NCBI RefSeq assembly: GCF_002105155.1
Contig: NW_019028981.1
Location: forward strand, 653,501-717,500
DNA: 64,000 bases
Origin: Lobosporangium transversale
Taxonomy: Eukaryota; Mortierellomycota; Mortierellomycetes; Mortierellales; Mortierellaceae
Direction of reading: 5' to 3'
Of the stretch, positions 1 to 11,290 are shown in pieces; positions within the stretch are counted from its first letter, which is position 1, and each line of letters begins with the position of its first letter. The translations under genes and the position numbers were made by a program. The notes beneath the pieces were generated by a model. That model saw nothing but the letters and a program-made list of their open reading frames with translations. It was not told where the DNA came from and did no database searches.

Positions 1-1497
1 GTGAAGTGAAGGTTGTTTGTGCATATTTATAAGTATTAAACGAGCCACATAGTTTTTGAGTTTTAACAATCAGCCATCTCCATCTTTTTAAAGTCGACAG
101 GTCAAATTTTCATGTCCAGCGACTGTTACCGGGCGTCTTTATTGTTTGTATATATAATGTCGCCAATGTTCATGTACATGTACATTTAAGTATATAAGCG
201 TTATCTAACATCGGACTCAAAGGCGGAGTTCTTGAGGGAAGAAGGGCGTCATTCTTGTTTGGCTGACTGATCTGCACTGCATGCGCCTCCCCTTTTCTCC
301 CGTTTTTACCCATCATAGACTACTTCACTAAGTAGACATTGGCACATTCACCCAATTCAGTTTGCGAGTCTCTTGTCAACTTCAGAAGGTAAAGGGGACG
401 AAGAGTGAGAATGTTTTTACACCCAATCTTTCCCTTACCCATCGCCTCCCTACTAATCATTGCTTGGGTTGACACGAAAGAAGACAAATGATGGAAGAAA
501 GGGGGGTAGGTAGGTAGGATGAGGAGGTAAGGAGTCAGGGCGCGAAAACTAAAGAATAAAACTTGACCAATAAGACAGAAAAAAAAAAGAAACTAAAGAG
601 AAGAGTGGGCTTGGATGGGCAAAAGAAGCATACAACAGGCTTGTCAGCTGCATATCCCAGATAGGGGTGGCAATGCAATGCTTGTGCGCCCGTGTTATTT
701 TTAACAACAGTTCTGAGTGTACTGTCTGTTTTCTGTTTGTGCGCGTGTGCAACCATGCGCTTATTCCTTGGGCCTGTCATCCAAGCACTGCCCTAAAAAT
801 AAAAGTGGACCAAACGTAAACAATGGCAATGACATCGTTCTCATCGACGGCGGGAGTGAGTCTAGCTTACAATACATTCATGTTCTGTTGTCAATCCACG
901 GGCGATTTTTTTTTTTCTTTCTTTCGGCTGTCTTTATTGTATGTACAGCGAACGCTCTTCTGCGCCCATTTGCTTTCATTCGTCTACCTTTGAGGCGAAG
1001 GGACAGAGCATCTGTCGTACCATAAAAAAAAACAAAAAATAAAGAGTAAACACAGCCATCTATAACGCGCCGATACCACCAGTCATCCTTAGTAAAAATG
1101 TAATGCTGACATTTCTTTCCTTGACCTCGGAAGGGAGTGGGAGTACAAAGAATTGAGTGACCTTTAAAAACAAACAAGCCAACAAACCACAACACGACCA
1201 TCCCGCACAGCCCAAAATGTATTTATATTCATCGAAGAACAGACCATGCCCTGTCTTTCTTCTCTTCTCTTTTTTCTTTTTCTCCTTGATTGTCTATGTT
1301 CTCAGCGACAACGACAACACAACAACAACGATAGCGTCAGTCTTCTGCCTCAATAATCCCTCTCTGTTGATTTATGCGATCTATTTCTTTATCCTTCTTC
1401 GCCAGTTTTCTCATCACTCAATTGTTGTTTTCTCTTCCACATCGGTTGTCCCACCTTTGAATATCTTAATCTTCAATTGATAAACAAAAATATAACC
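1..1497. other. Intergenic region, left edge
   Basis: I see no convincing gene here; the open frames are short and run through low-complexity A/T or C/T sequence. Around 165-187 there is a near-palindromic CATGTACATGTACAT stretch. The last 250 bases before the start codon at 1498 are pyrimidine-rich, as expected for a fungal core promoter and 5' leader. Confidence 0.5.
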
Positions 1498-2916
1498 ATG
1501 GCGCCCTCTTATATAGTTGATCCAATGAATTCTATCTTGGAGAGGCGCTCACTGCCTATTCTCCACAAACGCGCCCCACCTTCTGAAGGTGACACTGAGG
1601 GCTCATCGTCCAACAATACTGCTGTCATTATCGGTGTGAGCGTAGGTTCACTGTTGCTCATTCTATCGCTTGCATTGTTCTATTGGTGCATTCGTAAACG
1701 ACGCGCCTCGCGGAGGATCGGCCAGCTCCAACGATTCCTGCCCACATTTATGGATCAAGAAAAAACCGAAAAATATTTCCAGAACCAAGGCTCCGCCACA
1801 ACATTGGTGGGTAGTACTCAAGGCAGCGAAAAACCCCCAAAGGGGTTGGAGCGACCATCAAACGTCCATCACCGAACTCGATCTGCTCCTATTGCCTTCA
1901 CGAAGAGTGTGATGGACCACAGAAACAGACAGCTTGAGCGGGACGGATCCCTGGGACAGTTCCAGCAGATTTCTCTCGTCTCTGAAGAGACTATGAATGA
2001 GAAAGAGTCTGAACATAAACGAACCTTGTCTCGCAGATCTGCCATCACCCGCTCTATTACAAAACCTGGTGCAGCCCCCGCTAAGAGTACGCTTCATCGA
2101 AGTGTCAGCCTTAATAAACATAATCACGAGGGCACCAATTACAGTCGATCTGAAGAGCCTAATGTGGAGGAACCGGAGGACTCTGGTCATCTCGGCAAGT
2201 TCGCAGAGGGTGAAAGCTTGGTAGCTCCCAACCGGTTCTCTGCCTTCCTGGATTTTAGCCAACCAATCGAGAGTCTCAACAGTAACAACCGATTCTCGGC
2301 TACATCATTCATTGGTGTTGATCCTGATTTCGATCCTACACGGTTCTCAACCGCTTCAGTCATGTTTGATGCCAAGAGGATTTCTAACGTGTCAGCCGCA
2401 TCCTCAGACGACACGGCATCAATCAGCTCTGAAGAAGAATTCCGACATAACATCCCACCGCATCAGCAACAGCCCTCCTATCACAGCCATTATAATTCAC
2501 CCATAGAGGAGCGTACTCGAGAGGAAGCTGTCTTTAACTTTGGAGACAAGCAGGAGCTAGATGAAGATGAAGAGGTTGTTGTATCACAGCAACAGCAACA
2601 ACAGCAGCAACAACAACCGCGAGTTGTCCAAGGCTATGCCGGCCTACAGAGCTATCCTAGACAACCTTTTTATCCTGCGTTGCCACAGCAGCACAGCCCA
2701 GTTCCATTGCATATGCCAATGCCAATGCCAATGCCAATGCCTGCCCCCGTTGCTTTCACAGCAAACACTTCACCTGTAATGACACCAAAAGGACCCGGTG
2801 CTCCCCTTCCTCCTAGCATTAAGCTATCTCGTCCTCAGGATGGACAGGAGATGAACCTTGTGGTCGATGATTTTGAAGTTAATGAGGAGAGCCATCACCA
2901 TGGCCAGCAACATTAA
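1498..2916 (+). CDS. Single-pass membrane protein with long disordered cytoplasmic tail
   Basis: This intronless frame encodes about 472 residues. The start is the ATG at 1498 (ACCATGG context); the frame is open further upstream, but only from a TTG. One hydrophobic segment at about residues 43-66 is followed by a basic stop-transfer stretch (IRKRRASRR), so the first 40 or so residues are probably outside and the rest cytoplasmic. There is no clear cleavable signal peptide; a dibasic KR lies just before the membrane segment. The tail is rich in Ser, Pro and Gln, with a Q run coded near 2587-2615, an MPMP repeat near 2713-2740, and several R-F/I-S motifs between about 2240 and 2395. I do not recognise a family. 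The architecture resembles fungal wall-sensor or adaptor-like single-pass proteins, but that is inference. An AATAAA lies at 3008. Confidence 0.75.
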   Translation: MAPSYIVDPMNSILERRSLPILHKRAPPSEGDTEGSSSNNTAVIIGVSVGSLLLILSLALFYWCIRKRRASRRIGQLQRFLPTFMDQEKTEKYFQNQGSATTLVGSTQGSEKPPKGLERPSNVHHRTRSAPIAFTKSVMDHRNRQLERDGSLGQFQQISLVSEETMNEKESEHKRTLSRRSAITRSITKPGAAPAKSTLHRSVSLNKHNHEGTNYSRSEEPNVEEPEDSGHLGKFAEGESLVAPNRFSAFLDFSQPIESLNSNNRFSATSFIGVDPDFDPTRFSTASVMFDAKRISNVSAASSDDTASISSEEEFRHNIPPHQQQPSYHSHYNSPIEERTREEAVFNFGDKQELDEDEEVVVSQQQQQQQQQQPRVVQGYAGLQSYPRQPFYPALPQQHSPVPLHMPMPMPMPMPAPVAFTANTSPVMTPKGPGAPLPPSIKLSRPQDGQEMNLVVDDFEVNEESHHHGQQH

Positions 2917-3036
2917 GCACTATAGGATATCGAGATGAGTGATGGCGTCGGGGAGCATATTTTAGTGTATATAAAGCGCATATTGCATCTACACAAGGGC
3001 ACTTGTAAATAAAATTTTGTTAATAATCAGAGATTT

Positions 3037-4298
3037 TTATTTCCCTACACGAAGCTCGTACACAAGTACAGTTCTGTTTCGATCTTCAATTGAGAACTGC
3101 TCGAGATCTTGCTCCTTCAGCATCCTACTTTCTTGTCTCAGCTCTTCAGTGGTCCTAGTCTCACCCCAAGCAGGCATTCGGCGGATCTCAATAAGCCGCT
3201 TCTTAAACCCATAGTTTTCTCCTGTTGCTAAAGCCATAAATCGTTGCACAGGGGTAAAGCCTGTATGCAAGCCGCAGCACAGGAAAATCTTTCCATTCGT
3301 TTCGGAAAGAAGAGCGCGACAGGAGTTGAGGAGCGCAACATGGCCTTCTGACATCCAGAGCGTGTCCGCTAACAAAATCCGATCGTATTTTCTGTCGTTA
3401 TCGCTTTCATTATTATTAGCGCTACTGCCCTCGTTAATCTGCAGACAACCCAAGAGTTCTTCTACGCCCGTCCCCCATTTATGTTCGCGCACAGCACATC
3501 TCACGTTCTGTTCGATTAAGCGCCAATCTTCATTGATTTCATTACTTTGTGCTGAGGTTGTTGAGGTACAGAATGATGATGTGGACTCTAAAAGCCGTTG
3601 CATGTGAACTAACTCTTCATCGGTGCTATTTATTCCTTTTCTTGCTTCTTTCTCCTGTGCAGACTTGACCAGATTCTCATACCAGTTACGCTCCAAGTTT
3701 TTGATGATAACTGGATCAGGATAGTCGGTCAAAGTAACAAATCTTGCGCCTCGTTTTACACATAACAATCCAGGCAAGGCTGCTCCTGCGCCTAATTCAA
3801 TCACTTTTTTTTTGAGAAGATTACTTTTCTGAAAAGGATTGACTGAGGTATGTAGGAACCATCTGTCTTTTTTTTTTTTTTATTTTTATTTTTTTTTTTC
3901 AGTCTTTTCTTACCCCGCTTTCCCTGAATGTCAAGTTCGTTTCCAGCCTCAATATATTCCGCCATGACAAGAGCGGAATTCCAAACGTAATGCGACATGA
4001 GCGTGAGAGCCTCACCTCTAACATCAGCCAAATGAAGTTTCAAAAGACCTTGGCCATAGTCGAAGATCTGTCCTGCTTCTCCATTTGCAACAGGAGAATC
4101 ACCAAAGACACCAATGCTCTGTTCAAATTTATCAAGAAAATCTGATTCCTCGAGGGATTTGGTTGTAGATGTAGATGAGCATAATGAATTAGTGGTTTTT
4201 CCGTGCCGCTGAGCACGTTCAAGACGCTTAATGCGATTTTCCTCCAGGTCTAGGGCGCATGTGAATGAATGAGATTGAGCTGCTTTATTTTTCCCCAT
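3037..4298 (-). CDS. EFM7: EFM7/NNT1-like protein N-methyltransferase
   Basis: Two exons, 4298-3914 and 3803-3037, joined in phase 1 across an A/T-rich intron of 110 nt (donor GTAAGA, acceptor AAG). The join restores the class I methyltransferase motif I as VIELGAGAALPGLLC, followed by TDYPDP, which is characteristic of the Efm7/Nnt1 group of S-adenosylmethionine-dependent methyltransferases. These modify eEF1A at its N-terminus and an adjacent lysine in yeast. The N-terminal exon holds the typical family segment with GDSPVANG and LTLMSHYVWNSALVMAEYIE. The start was set at the MGKNKAAQ methionine; an in-frame ATG at 4328 would add ten hydrophobic residues. The gene converges on the membrane-protein gene with 120 bases between the stops. 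The middle carries a longer low-complexity insertion (residues about 160-230) than yeast Efm7. Confidence 0.85.
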
Positions 4299-4748
4299 GA
4301 AAAAATATCGAAAAATGATTCCTAACATTCAACAGAAAGTCGACAGAAAGTCATAAACAAATACATTTGTCACGTTTTTGAATTGAATAGAATACTTCTT
4401 TTTTTTGAATACCAAAAATAGGACAAAAAACTAAAATCGCTCGGATTGGTGGCTGTGTGGGAAACATTGCGACCATAGCACAAGGCATGGGCTTTGAATA
4501 AATACGTTTTATCATGCCCTTCCAAAAATGACCAGACCTGATGAGTCCCTTCAAATATCGCCCATGCCCTCCATGATATAACCAGGGTTCAATGATAGGT
4601 TCCTTCAACCATTGATACACGTGCATGATTAAATTGATTGGGCATCTAGAGGCGTAAAATATTTCTATGCCATGGATGTTGAAAAACATGGCCATTAAGA
4701 AATTGAGATATGGTCTGTGCCATGCGAAATGCTAGAAATTTCATACAC

Positions 4749-4780
<32 letters not shown>

Positions 4781-5044
4781 GTGGCAGTGTTGATGTATAA
4801 TATAATTGACGGATCTCTTCTAAACTGTTCATCTGTCTATACGCTCCAAAAAAAAAAAAAAAATAAAAATAAGTAAGGAACAAGCCAGCGATACAAAGAC
4901 CAAGACCTTGGTACTCCTTTGAGCATAATCACTTAGTACTCCTTTGCACATTTAGTAACTTTTATCGTTTTCATCCTAAAGAAAATCAAAACACCAAGCG
5001 CCTATCACTATTATATTCTACCTCCTTTCCGGTTCCTTTTTCAC
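4299..5044. other. Intergenic, low-complexity with long T and A runs
   Basis: This stretch holds a T27 run at 4753-4779 and an A run near 4849-4863. A minus-strand frame at 4351-4695 is open for about 114 codons but shows no family motif or clean context, so I do not call it a gene. Confidence 0.4.
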
Positions 5045-5122
5045 TAGAGGCATGTTGCCGAATGGTTGTCATCCGAGTCTTTAAAAAATCGATTGATTGC
5101 AGGCTCAAGTCTTTGCCTCTAA
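5045..5122 (+). pseudogene. tRNA-like relic (Leu/Ser-like A box)
   Basis: An 8-bp perfect inverted repeat (TAGAGGCA at 5045-5052, TGCCTCTA at 5114-5121) has the spacing of a tRNA acceptor stem. Inside it are an A-box-like TTGCCGAATGG at 5055-5065 and a weak B-box-like GGCTCAAGTCT at 5102-5112. The T stem and anticodon stem pair poorly, the anticodon cannot be set, and no T-run terminator follows closely. It looks like a decayed tRNA gene or tRNA-derived element rather than a working one. Confidence 0.3.
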
Positions 5123-5690
5123 TAACAATAGTATCAAGTCAAATCGCTAGTCGGCATTCATAGATATTCCACCAGTGTACGTTGCCGCCGTGCTAACTAC
5201 ACCAACCGCACCAACCGCCACTCGATCAGAAGTATTAACCCTTACTGGTACCGTCCATTTTACACTCCCCAGGATATCAACTCGCTTTTATGAGATTCAC
5301 TTTCAGGCAGATCTGCATATGTGGGTGGAGGTCGAAGCTAGTTATCTGCCGTATGATAAGTATGACACCCGTTGTTTGATTCGCTGCATGGACCTGTTCA
5401 GCGTTGTCAAGATAATTTCCTTAGTTTATGGAACCAATGCAAGGTGGAGCTCATGTTTTTCAGGGACTGACCCTGTCATCTTGCTTTTATCTTTCTTCTT
5501 TCTCAATAAAGTCTTATAGACATTATTCCAGTCCGCCAATACGTCTATACGCCACCTAAGCGTGATTCAAATCATCTGCTGCGGGAAAAGTTTCGACCGC
5601 AGCCAACCAACATCGGTCCTTTGTCTCGATGGTTCTTTGGATGCATTGTCAAGGCAAACGCCGATACACTCAAGTCAGGCTGATGTACAG
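5123..5690 (+). pseudogene. Possible decayed gene fragment
   Basis: Two plus-strand frames here have a protein-like composition unlike the flanking DNA. The frame 5175-5519 starts from a non-ATG codon and is followed, after a TATAG that could be a splice acceptor, by a 53-codon frame ending at about 5681, rich in Arg, Pro and Trp and including RQYVYTPPKR. The second piece is faintly reminiscent of the segment after the first membrane helix of CSC1/OSCA-type channels. No start codon or complete exon set can be built, so I treat it as a relic. The identity is a guess. Confidence 0.25.
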
Positions 5691-6165
5691 TACATGTACT
5701 CGGTACAATAACACCAAATCCGTATCTTCCTCTTCCCTGTACATCCATGCAATGTGATACCCAGCACTGTTACCTACAAGCAACGGCTGAGGTGACAAGT
5801 TGATTCACAGTATTCCTTCTCTGAGTGTATTTACAGTTTTTTAAATTGGTAATAGTGAGGGCGGTTTTTTCTTTGGGAGGACCTCGATCCCTCACAGAGG
5901 AGCATGCAGTCTAGCCAACCTTAAACGTATCGTTTGGCGGATAAAATCCCTTCAGTCTATCCACTAGTCCTGTAATTCTTTCTAGCAGTTTCAAGTTTTC
6001 CATTATGCTTCATAAAGACTTTAGCTTGTAAAACAAATCACATGTCATTAAGGGAAAGAAAACAGGCGCATCGACTGTAAAGAACAAAGGTAATAAAAGT
6101 GTATTTCCAACCTAATAACTTTTCACTCCTCGCGTTCGATATTTCAGTGGTATTTCTTTCTTTCT

Positions 6166-6196
<31 letters not shown>

Positions 6197-7275
6197 CTTC
6201 CCTACTTTCTTTCGATCCAACATGGATACACGTTAGCTTCAAAATGATGCTAGGAATGATGACGGCTCACCAAAGCCGTACGTCTTATTCTATGCCCTAT
6301 TAATGAAAAAAGTAGTCAGATAACGGGGAACTTGCTTGACATCGTCACTAATCCAAATAACAATGTGGCTGGCATGAATATTATATTCTTTAGGCTGTTG
6401 TCGTCGGTGCAACACAAAAGTAACATAAGACTTTGCTCGCCCAGACAATAATGAAAATCCCTCGATACCGCAGCTAAACTATCCTCATGCTAAAGCCGGG
6501 TATCATTTGCAACCGTTTTATCTAGAATGTCTAGGCCCAATTATTATTATTTAACGTTTTCGATATATAAATTATTTTGCAATATGGGCAAACTGTTAAA
6601 AAGCCTTCCGCTTTCACACAGACTCTGGTAACAGGCACTGCTTAAAGTCTGCCGCAGCTACGTAAAAAAAAAAAAAACCTCGGCATTCTTGTCCGGCAGT
6701 GATGGCTGTCAAGCCGTCCGATATTGGCAAAGAAAGTTGGTGTATTGTTTTCAAGTGAGAACCAAGCCAAAGGGAGGTTCCCCAACAGAAACGGAGGATG
6801 ATAATGGAAGTACTACAGTTGCAAAAAGCGAGTCGTAAAAGGAAATGATTAAGGAAATATGATGGTTTTTTAGTTTAAGGGCCTTTACAGAGCCGAGTGA
6901 ACAAGATGCCTATTTTTGCTCTCTAACCTGTTTCGAGTACATTTTTGGAGTGCAATTGGCTGCACCTCTATTTTGTCATTTGCTCCTTTACAAATCTTCC
7001 CATGAGACTTGAGATGCAGGAACAAGAATTTCGCTGTGTGTTCGGGCAAACGCTGCGGCATAATCTAAAACCGAAATAATAAACAACAGCACTGAATCTT
7101 CAACTCAATTTCAGCATAACAGGGTGCCATTCTTTGCTCCACTACGTCTCTCCAGTTCTCAGTATCGTGTCTGTCGTGAAGACATAAATAATCGCCCGTA
7201 GGTACCTCTCTTTCTTTCATGCTCTCTTTATAATTCAGAACATTCATCTCATTCATTCTCATTACCTGCCAGCGC
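5691..7275. other. Intergenic region before the M32 gene
   Basis: No gene is supported. The stretch contains a GTACAGTACATGTAC motif near 5686-5700, a T run at about 6171-6196 and an A run at 6664-6676. The last 200 bases before 7276 are the likely 5' leader of the carboxypeptidase gene. Confidence 0.45.
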
Positions 7276-9154
7276 ATGCTTAGATCCACCATGACCGTTC
7301 TCGCAAAGTCATCTGCCCAATTGAGTTCCGAGCCTGTTCGCTCGCTGTACGAGCAGCTCTGTACTCGTGTTAAAGATGTCTCCTATCTTCAGGGGGTTGC
7401 TGGCCTTCTTCACTGGGACCAAGAGGTTATGATGCCTTCCAAGGCTGGTGACGTCCGTGCTAAACAGGTAACATAATAGCATAGTATTGGGATAAGTGAT
7501 GATGGCTTTGTAGCCTAGCGTTGAGTCTGTTTGTTAGCTCAAGTTTAATGATTTGGCTATTTTTCTTTGCGGATCCCATAGCTCAGCGCCATTGCTGGTC
7601 TGATTCATGAGGCAGCCACTTCACCCGCCTTGGGATCCATCCTCGAAGAGCTCCAGAACCGCAAAGTCTCAGGAGATCTGGCCAAGGAGCTGAACAATTA
7701 TGAACTAGCCAACGTCCGCCTGGCTTCCAAAGCCTATAAGGAAGCGACGGTCTTGCCCTCTGAACACGTCAAAGAGAACGCTGCTTTGGATTCTAAGGCT
7801 GTTGCTGCCTGGGCAGAGGTTCGTAAGGAATCTGATTTTTCAAAGTTTGCTCCCTTCCTTGAGGATCAGGTTAGGATCGTCCGCCAGAGAGTGACCTACA
7901 AGCTGAAGGGTGGCGTCTGTGAAGAGGCTCGAAAGATCAACGAGAAGGCTCGCACTAGTTTGGGCCTCAAAGAGAGTGATGAATGCTACAAAGGATACTA
8001 CCAGGCTTTGCTCAATGACTATGAGACTGGATTCAAGGACGAGCATTTGCAGGCCCTATTTTCTGACCTGAAGAAAAGCCTAGTTCCTTTAATTGCAAAG
8101 ATCAGGGCCAAGAATTTTCAACATGACAACAGCTTTATTCAGGGTGAGTGGGATGTCAAGAAGCAGGCCGAGTTTTCTCATCGTATCGCCAAGGAGATCG
8201 GCTTTGATACGGAGGCCGGTCGCCTCGACGTCTCCACTCATCCCTTCACTGGAGGTGCTCATCCTACCGATGTTCGAATGACCACTCGTTATACAGCTGA
8301 TTACTTTCAGGAGGGTATCTCTGGTACTATCCATGAAACAGGCCATTCTCTGTACGAGCAAGGACGCAATTTGGATTACGACGGACTACCTGTTTCCCAG
8401 GCTCTTTCTTTGGGCATCCACGAGTCGCAGTCTCTTCTCTGGTATAGCACTTGTGAACGTTGACATGGTCTTTCTAGTAGCATTGGTAGCTCAAGCTCAA
8501 TCCTGACTTTTTTTTTTTTTTTTTTTTTTTTTTAGGGAGCGTATGGTCGGTTTAAGTGAGCCATTCTGGACCTATGTCCTTCCTCTTCTCAAGGAACAGT
8601 TTCAAGAGCCCTCTCATGAGAATCTTCAATCGATTACCCCTCATCAGTTCTATAATGCTTTCAACCGGGTTGAACCAGGTTTTATCCGCATTGAAGCTGA
8701 TGAAGTAACCTATCCTATGCACATTATTCTCCGCTACGAAATCGAAAAGGCTTTGGTTGAGGGCGATATTACCGTTGCAGAAGTCCCCCGCGTTTGGAAC
8801 GCCAAAATGAAAGAGTATCTTGATTTGGAAGTGAAGGAGGATCGTCTTGGATGCTTGCAGGATACTCACTGGGCTGTCGGCCTTATCGGCTACTTCCCCA
8901 CTTACACTCTGGGATCAATTTACGCTGTTCAGATCTTCAATGCCGCTAAACAGGCCATCCCCGACTTGGATGAGCATCTGGTCAAGGGCGAGTTTCATGT
9001 GCTGAAGAAGTGGTTGAATGAGAACATTCACCGCCAAGGATCGTTGAAAGAATCAGGAGATGATTTGATTCGCGAGTTGACTGGCAAGCCTTTGGACAGC
9101 AATCTTTATGTTCAATATTTGACTGACAAGTACACCAAGATCTACGATCTTTAA
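7276..9154 (+). CDS. M32-family metallocarboxypeptidase (carboxypeptidase Taq type)
   Basis: Three exons, 7276-7467, 7582-8441 and 8536-9154, give about 556 residues, close to the usual 500 of peptidase family M32. Zinc-binding HETGH lies at about residues 315-319 and the third-ligand motif HESQS at about 344-348. The early motif HWDQEVMMP is also typical. The second intron (T-run before the acceptor) interrupts the Trp codon of LLWER. The enzyme should remove C-terminal residues from peptides as a zinc exopeptidase, probably in the cytosol since no signal peptide is seen. An ATG at 7291 has a better context (CCACCATGACC) and may be the real start, shortening the protein by five residues. M32 is mainly known from bacteria, archaea and some protists, so a spliced fungal copy is notable. 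The F-box gene follows in the same direction. Confidence 0.92.
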
Positions 9155-9321
9155 ACAGAAATTGATAAGCTTGCGAAACCCTTGTAATTAGATTAATTAG
9201 ATTAAATGAGAAGATGCAGCCAAAAAACTCAAATTAAAATGTCTGTGGCGGTGCAGTTCTTTGTCATCCACAAAATAATTTTTTTTTTCTCAGTTCCTTT
9301 CTTTTGCAACTATTCGTGACC

Positions 9322-11029
9322 ATGCAACTACCTACTCAATCAGAAGCAATAAGAGCTCTTGCTCCTAGGTTTTTACCTGTAGAGCTGCTTTCTTTCATCT
9401 TTTCCTTTCTAAGCCGGCATGAGCTTATCAACTGTCTCACTGTGTCCCGCGAGTGGTATACTGAAGCCATCCCAATTCTGTATCGTTGTCTTTGCATTCG
9501 CCCCCTCCTTCTTTCAACTTTTCTGCCTTCGGTTAGAAAGAACAGACACCATATTCAAGCTGTCCAATTCGACATGTCATTTCCAGGAGTATAATAAAGA
9601 GATCTTTGATATTTTATTGGATTATCAATCAGAGACAGACATACTGTTAAAGGAGCTAAACAGTTCAGTGGCACTTGTCCCCGGACTGAACAGGCCAACA
9701 ATTAAAGCGCTGACGATAATGGGGGATCTGGATTCTTTTCATCGATTCGACGAAATGATCTTTCATCTCACAGGCCTTACTTCATTGGAACTGAAGTGTC
9801 ATTCGATATCGAACATCCGTACTTTGGAATTGGATCGTATCTTAGAAACTCTCCCAAATCTGACTTATTTATTAGTAGGTAGTCCGATGCTAGATTCAAC
9901 AAAACCTATGTACAAATTACGATCATTTGGCTTTGAGCCTAGGCTCTTCTCGATCGTAAAACCATCCTCAGGCCAACTCTTCCAAAAACTCGGCGATTTG
10001 GTCTCTATGGCTATCAATGGGCCTGATTTCTCTACTCCTCCCTCAGCAACCAAAAGGATAAGCCTTCAAGGTTTAGGAGAGTCGTTACGGCGATGCTGCC
10101 CAAAGCTTGAGAAGATCATGACAACAGAAAAGGTGCCACTTTATTTTTATATTTTGCCAGCATCTGTTTCTGAATCACATCTCATACTCCGTGGCAAGGA
10201 TGTAACAGAGCAGCAAGCTCTGGAAGACCTACAACGAGAGCAATTTGAGGAAGCTATAGAGGTATTTTCTAATCTGACTCATTACATTGCCAACTCCTGG
10301 TCCTATATGGCAGCAGAAGACCTTCGTTGTCTGGGCGTAAAAGCCTGCTATCTGACGCATGTAGAGCTCGGTGCTGACCCTCCATCCTCAGGATACTCCA
10401 ATATCTATTCTAATCTTGATTTTCATCAGCAAGATATTGACGGTGCACAGAAGCGACATGCAATTGCTAGCTTGGATCTACAGTTGTTTTTAGAAACATG
10501 TAAACATCTGAAGCATTTCGATGCTAGAGGGCCCACTATTCACCTCGAATACATGACTCCATTTGGTCGGGAGCTTTCCAGGCTTTACTATCAGCCATCC
10601 AAGCGCCATGGCGGACGCCAGCCTGTTATCCGTTCAGCAAAGCCCTGGGCATGTGAGGATACTTTGGAGACATTGTCTATTGGATTTGGGATTATTTCAT
10701 GTTGTCCTTCAGACCATAGGATCGTGTTTGAACAGCTTGGAAGGTGTAGACGCCTAAGGTCGTTGACAATACGGTGGTCGACCTTGATCCCCACACTAAC
10801 TCATGGGGTAGATCTATTGGCAGATCTGGCGGGGTCACTTGAAGAGATTGTACTGACACACCAGTCGAAGTGGGTATGTGATGACCGAGCAACGCTGGAA
10901 TGGATGGTAACGCACCTGAGTAAGTTGCATAAATTGGAAATGCCTTTGCGTCGTGGCTCCTTTCTAGCAGAAAAGGTGAAAGCACGTTTGAGCAGTGCAG
11001 GCGCTGCAGGGATTCTGCATGTAACGTAG
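9322..11029 (+). CDS. F-box/leucine-rich-repeat protein, reading frame broken once
   Basis: Residues 1-70 or so carry an F-box (LPVELLSFIFSFLSRHELINC, then REWYTEAIPILYR), the Skp1-binding part of SCF ubiquitin ligase receptors. The rest is a Leu-rich substrate-binding region without a recognisable target, as is common in the large fungal F-box families. The first frame ends at a stop near 9594, and the remaining 480 residues continue in the next frame. Either a 55-nt phase-0 intron (9532-9586, GTTAGA...CCAG) joins them to give about 550 residues, or there is a single-base indel near 9585: the sequence up to QFDMSFPG still reads like coding sequence. I use the ATG at 9322, because the frame further upstream opens only with TTG. 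Confidence 0.75.
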
Positions 11030-11237
11030 CGAAGAATAGAAAAAAAGAAATAAAACTCAATGGAGGCACGTGTTATTAAAAGAAACGCGTTTTCTGCGAA
11101 TATCTATTTTTGTTATGCTTTTTGTGCTTTGGAGATCCCTCTTCATAATCTACAAGTTACATAAACCAAGGTCGCGCTAACTCTGCTTTCCGCTTTTTCT
11201 TTCATTCTCTTCCACTCTTTCTCTCCCCCCTTTTTTT

Positions 11238-11239
<2 letters not shown>

Positions 11240-11268
<29 letters not shown>
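11240..11268 (+). repeat. T29 homopolymer in promoter/leader
   Basis: A long uninterrupted T run on the coding strand lies 22 bases upstream of the start codon at 11291. Similar runs precede several other genes in the window. Confidence 0.8.
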
Positions 11269-11290
11269 CAACTTCATCATCCGATTCATT

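Noticed and set aside
4351-4695. Minus-strand frame of 114 codons
   Set aside because: No homology is recognised, the composition is odd, and there is no promoter-like context.
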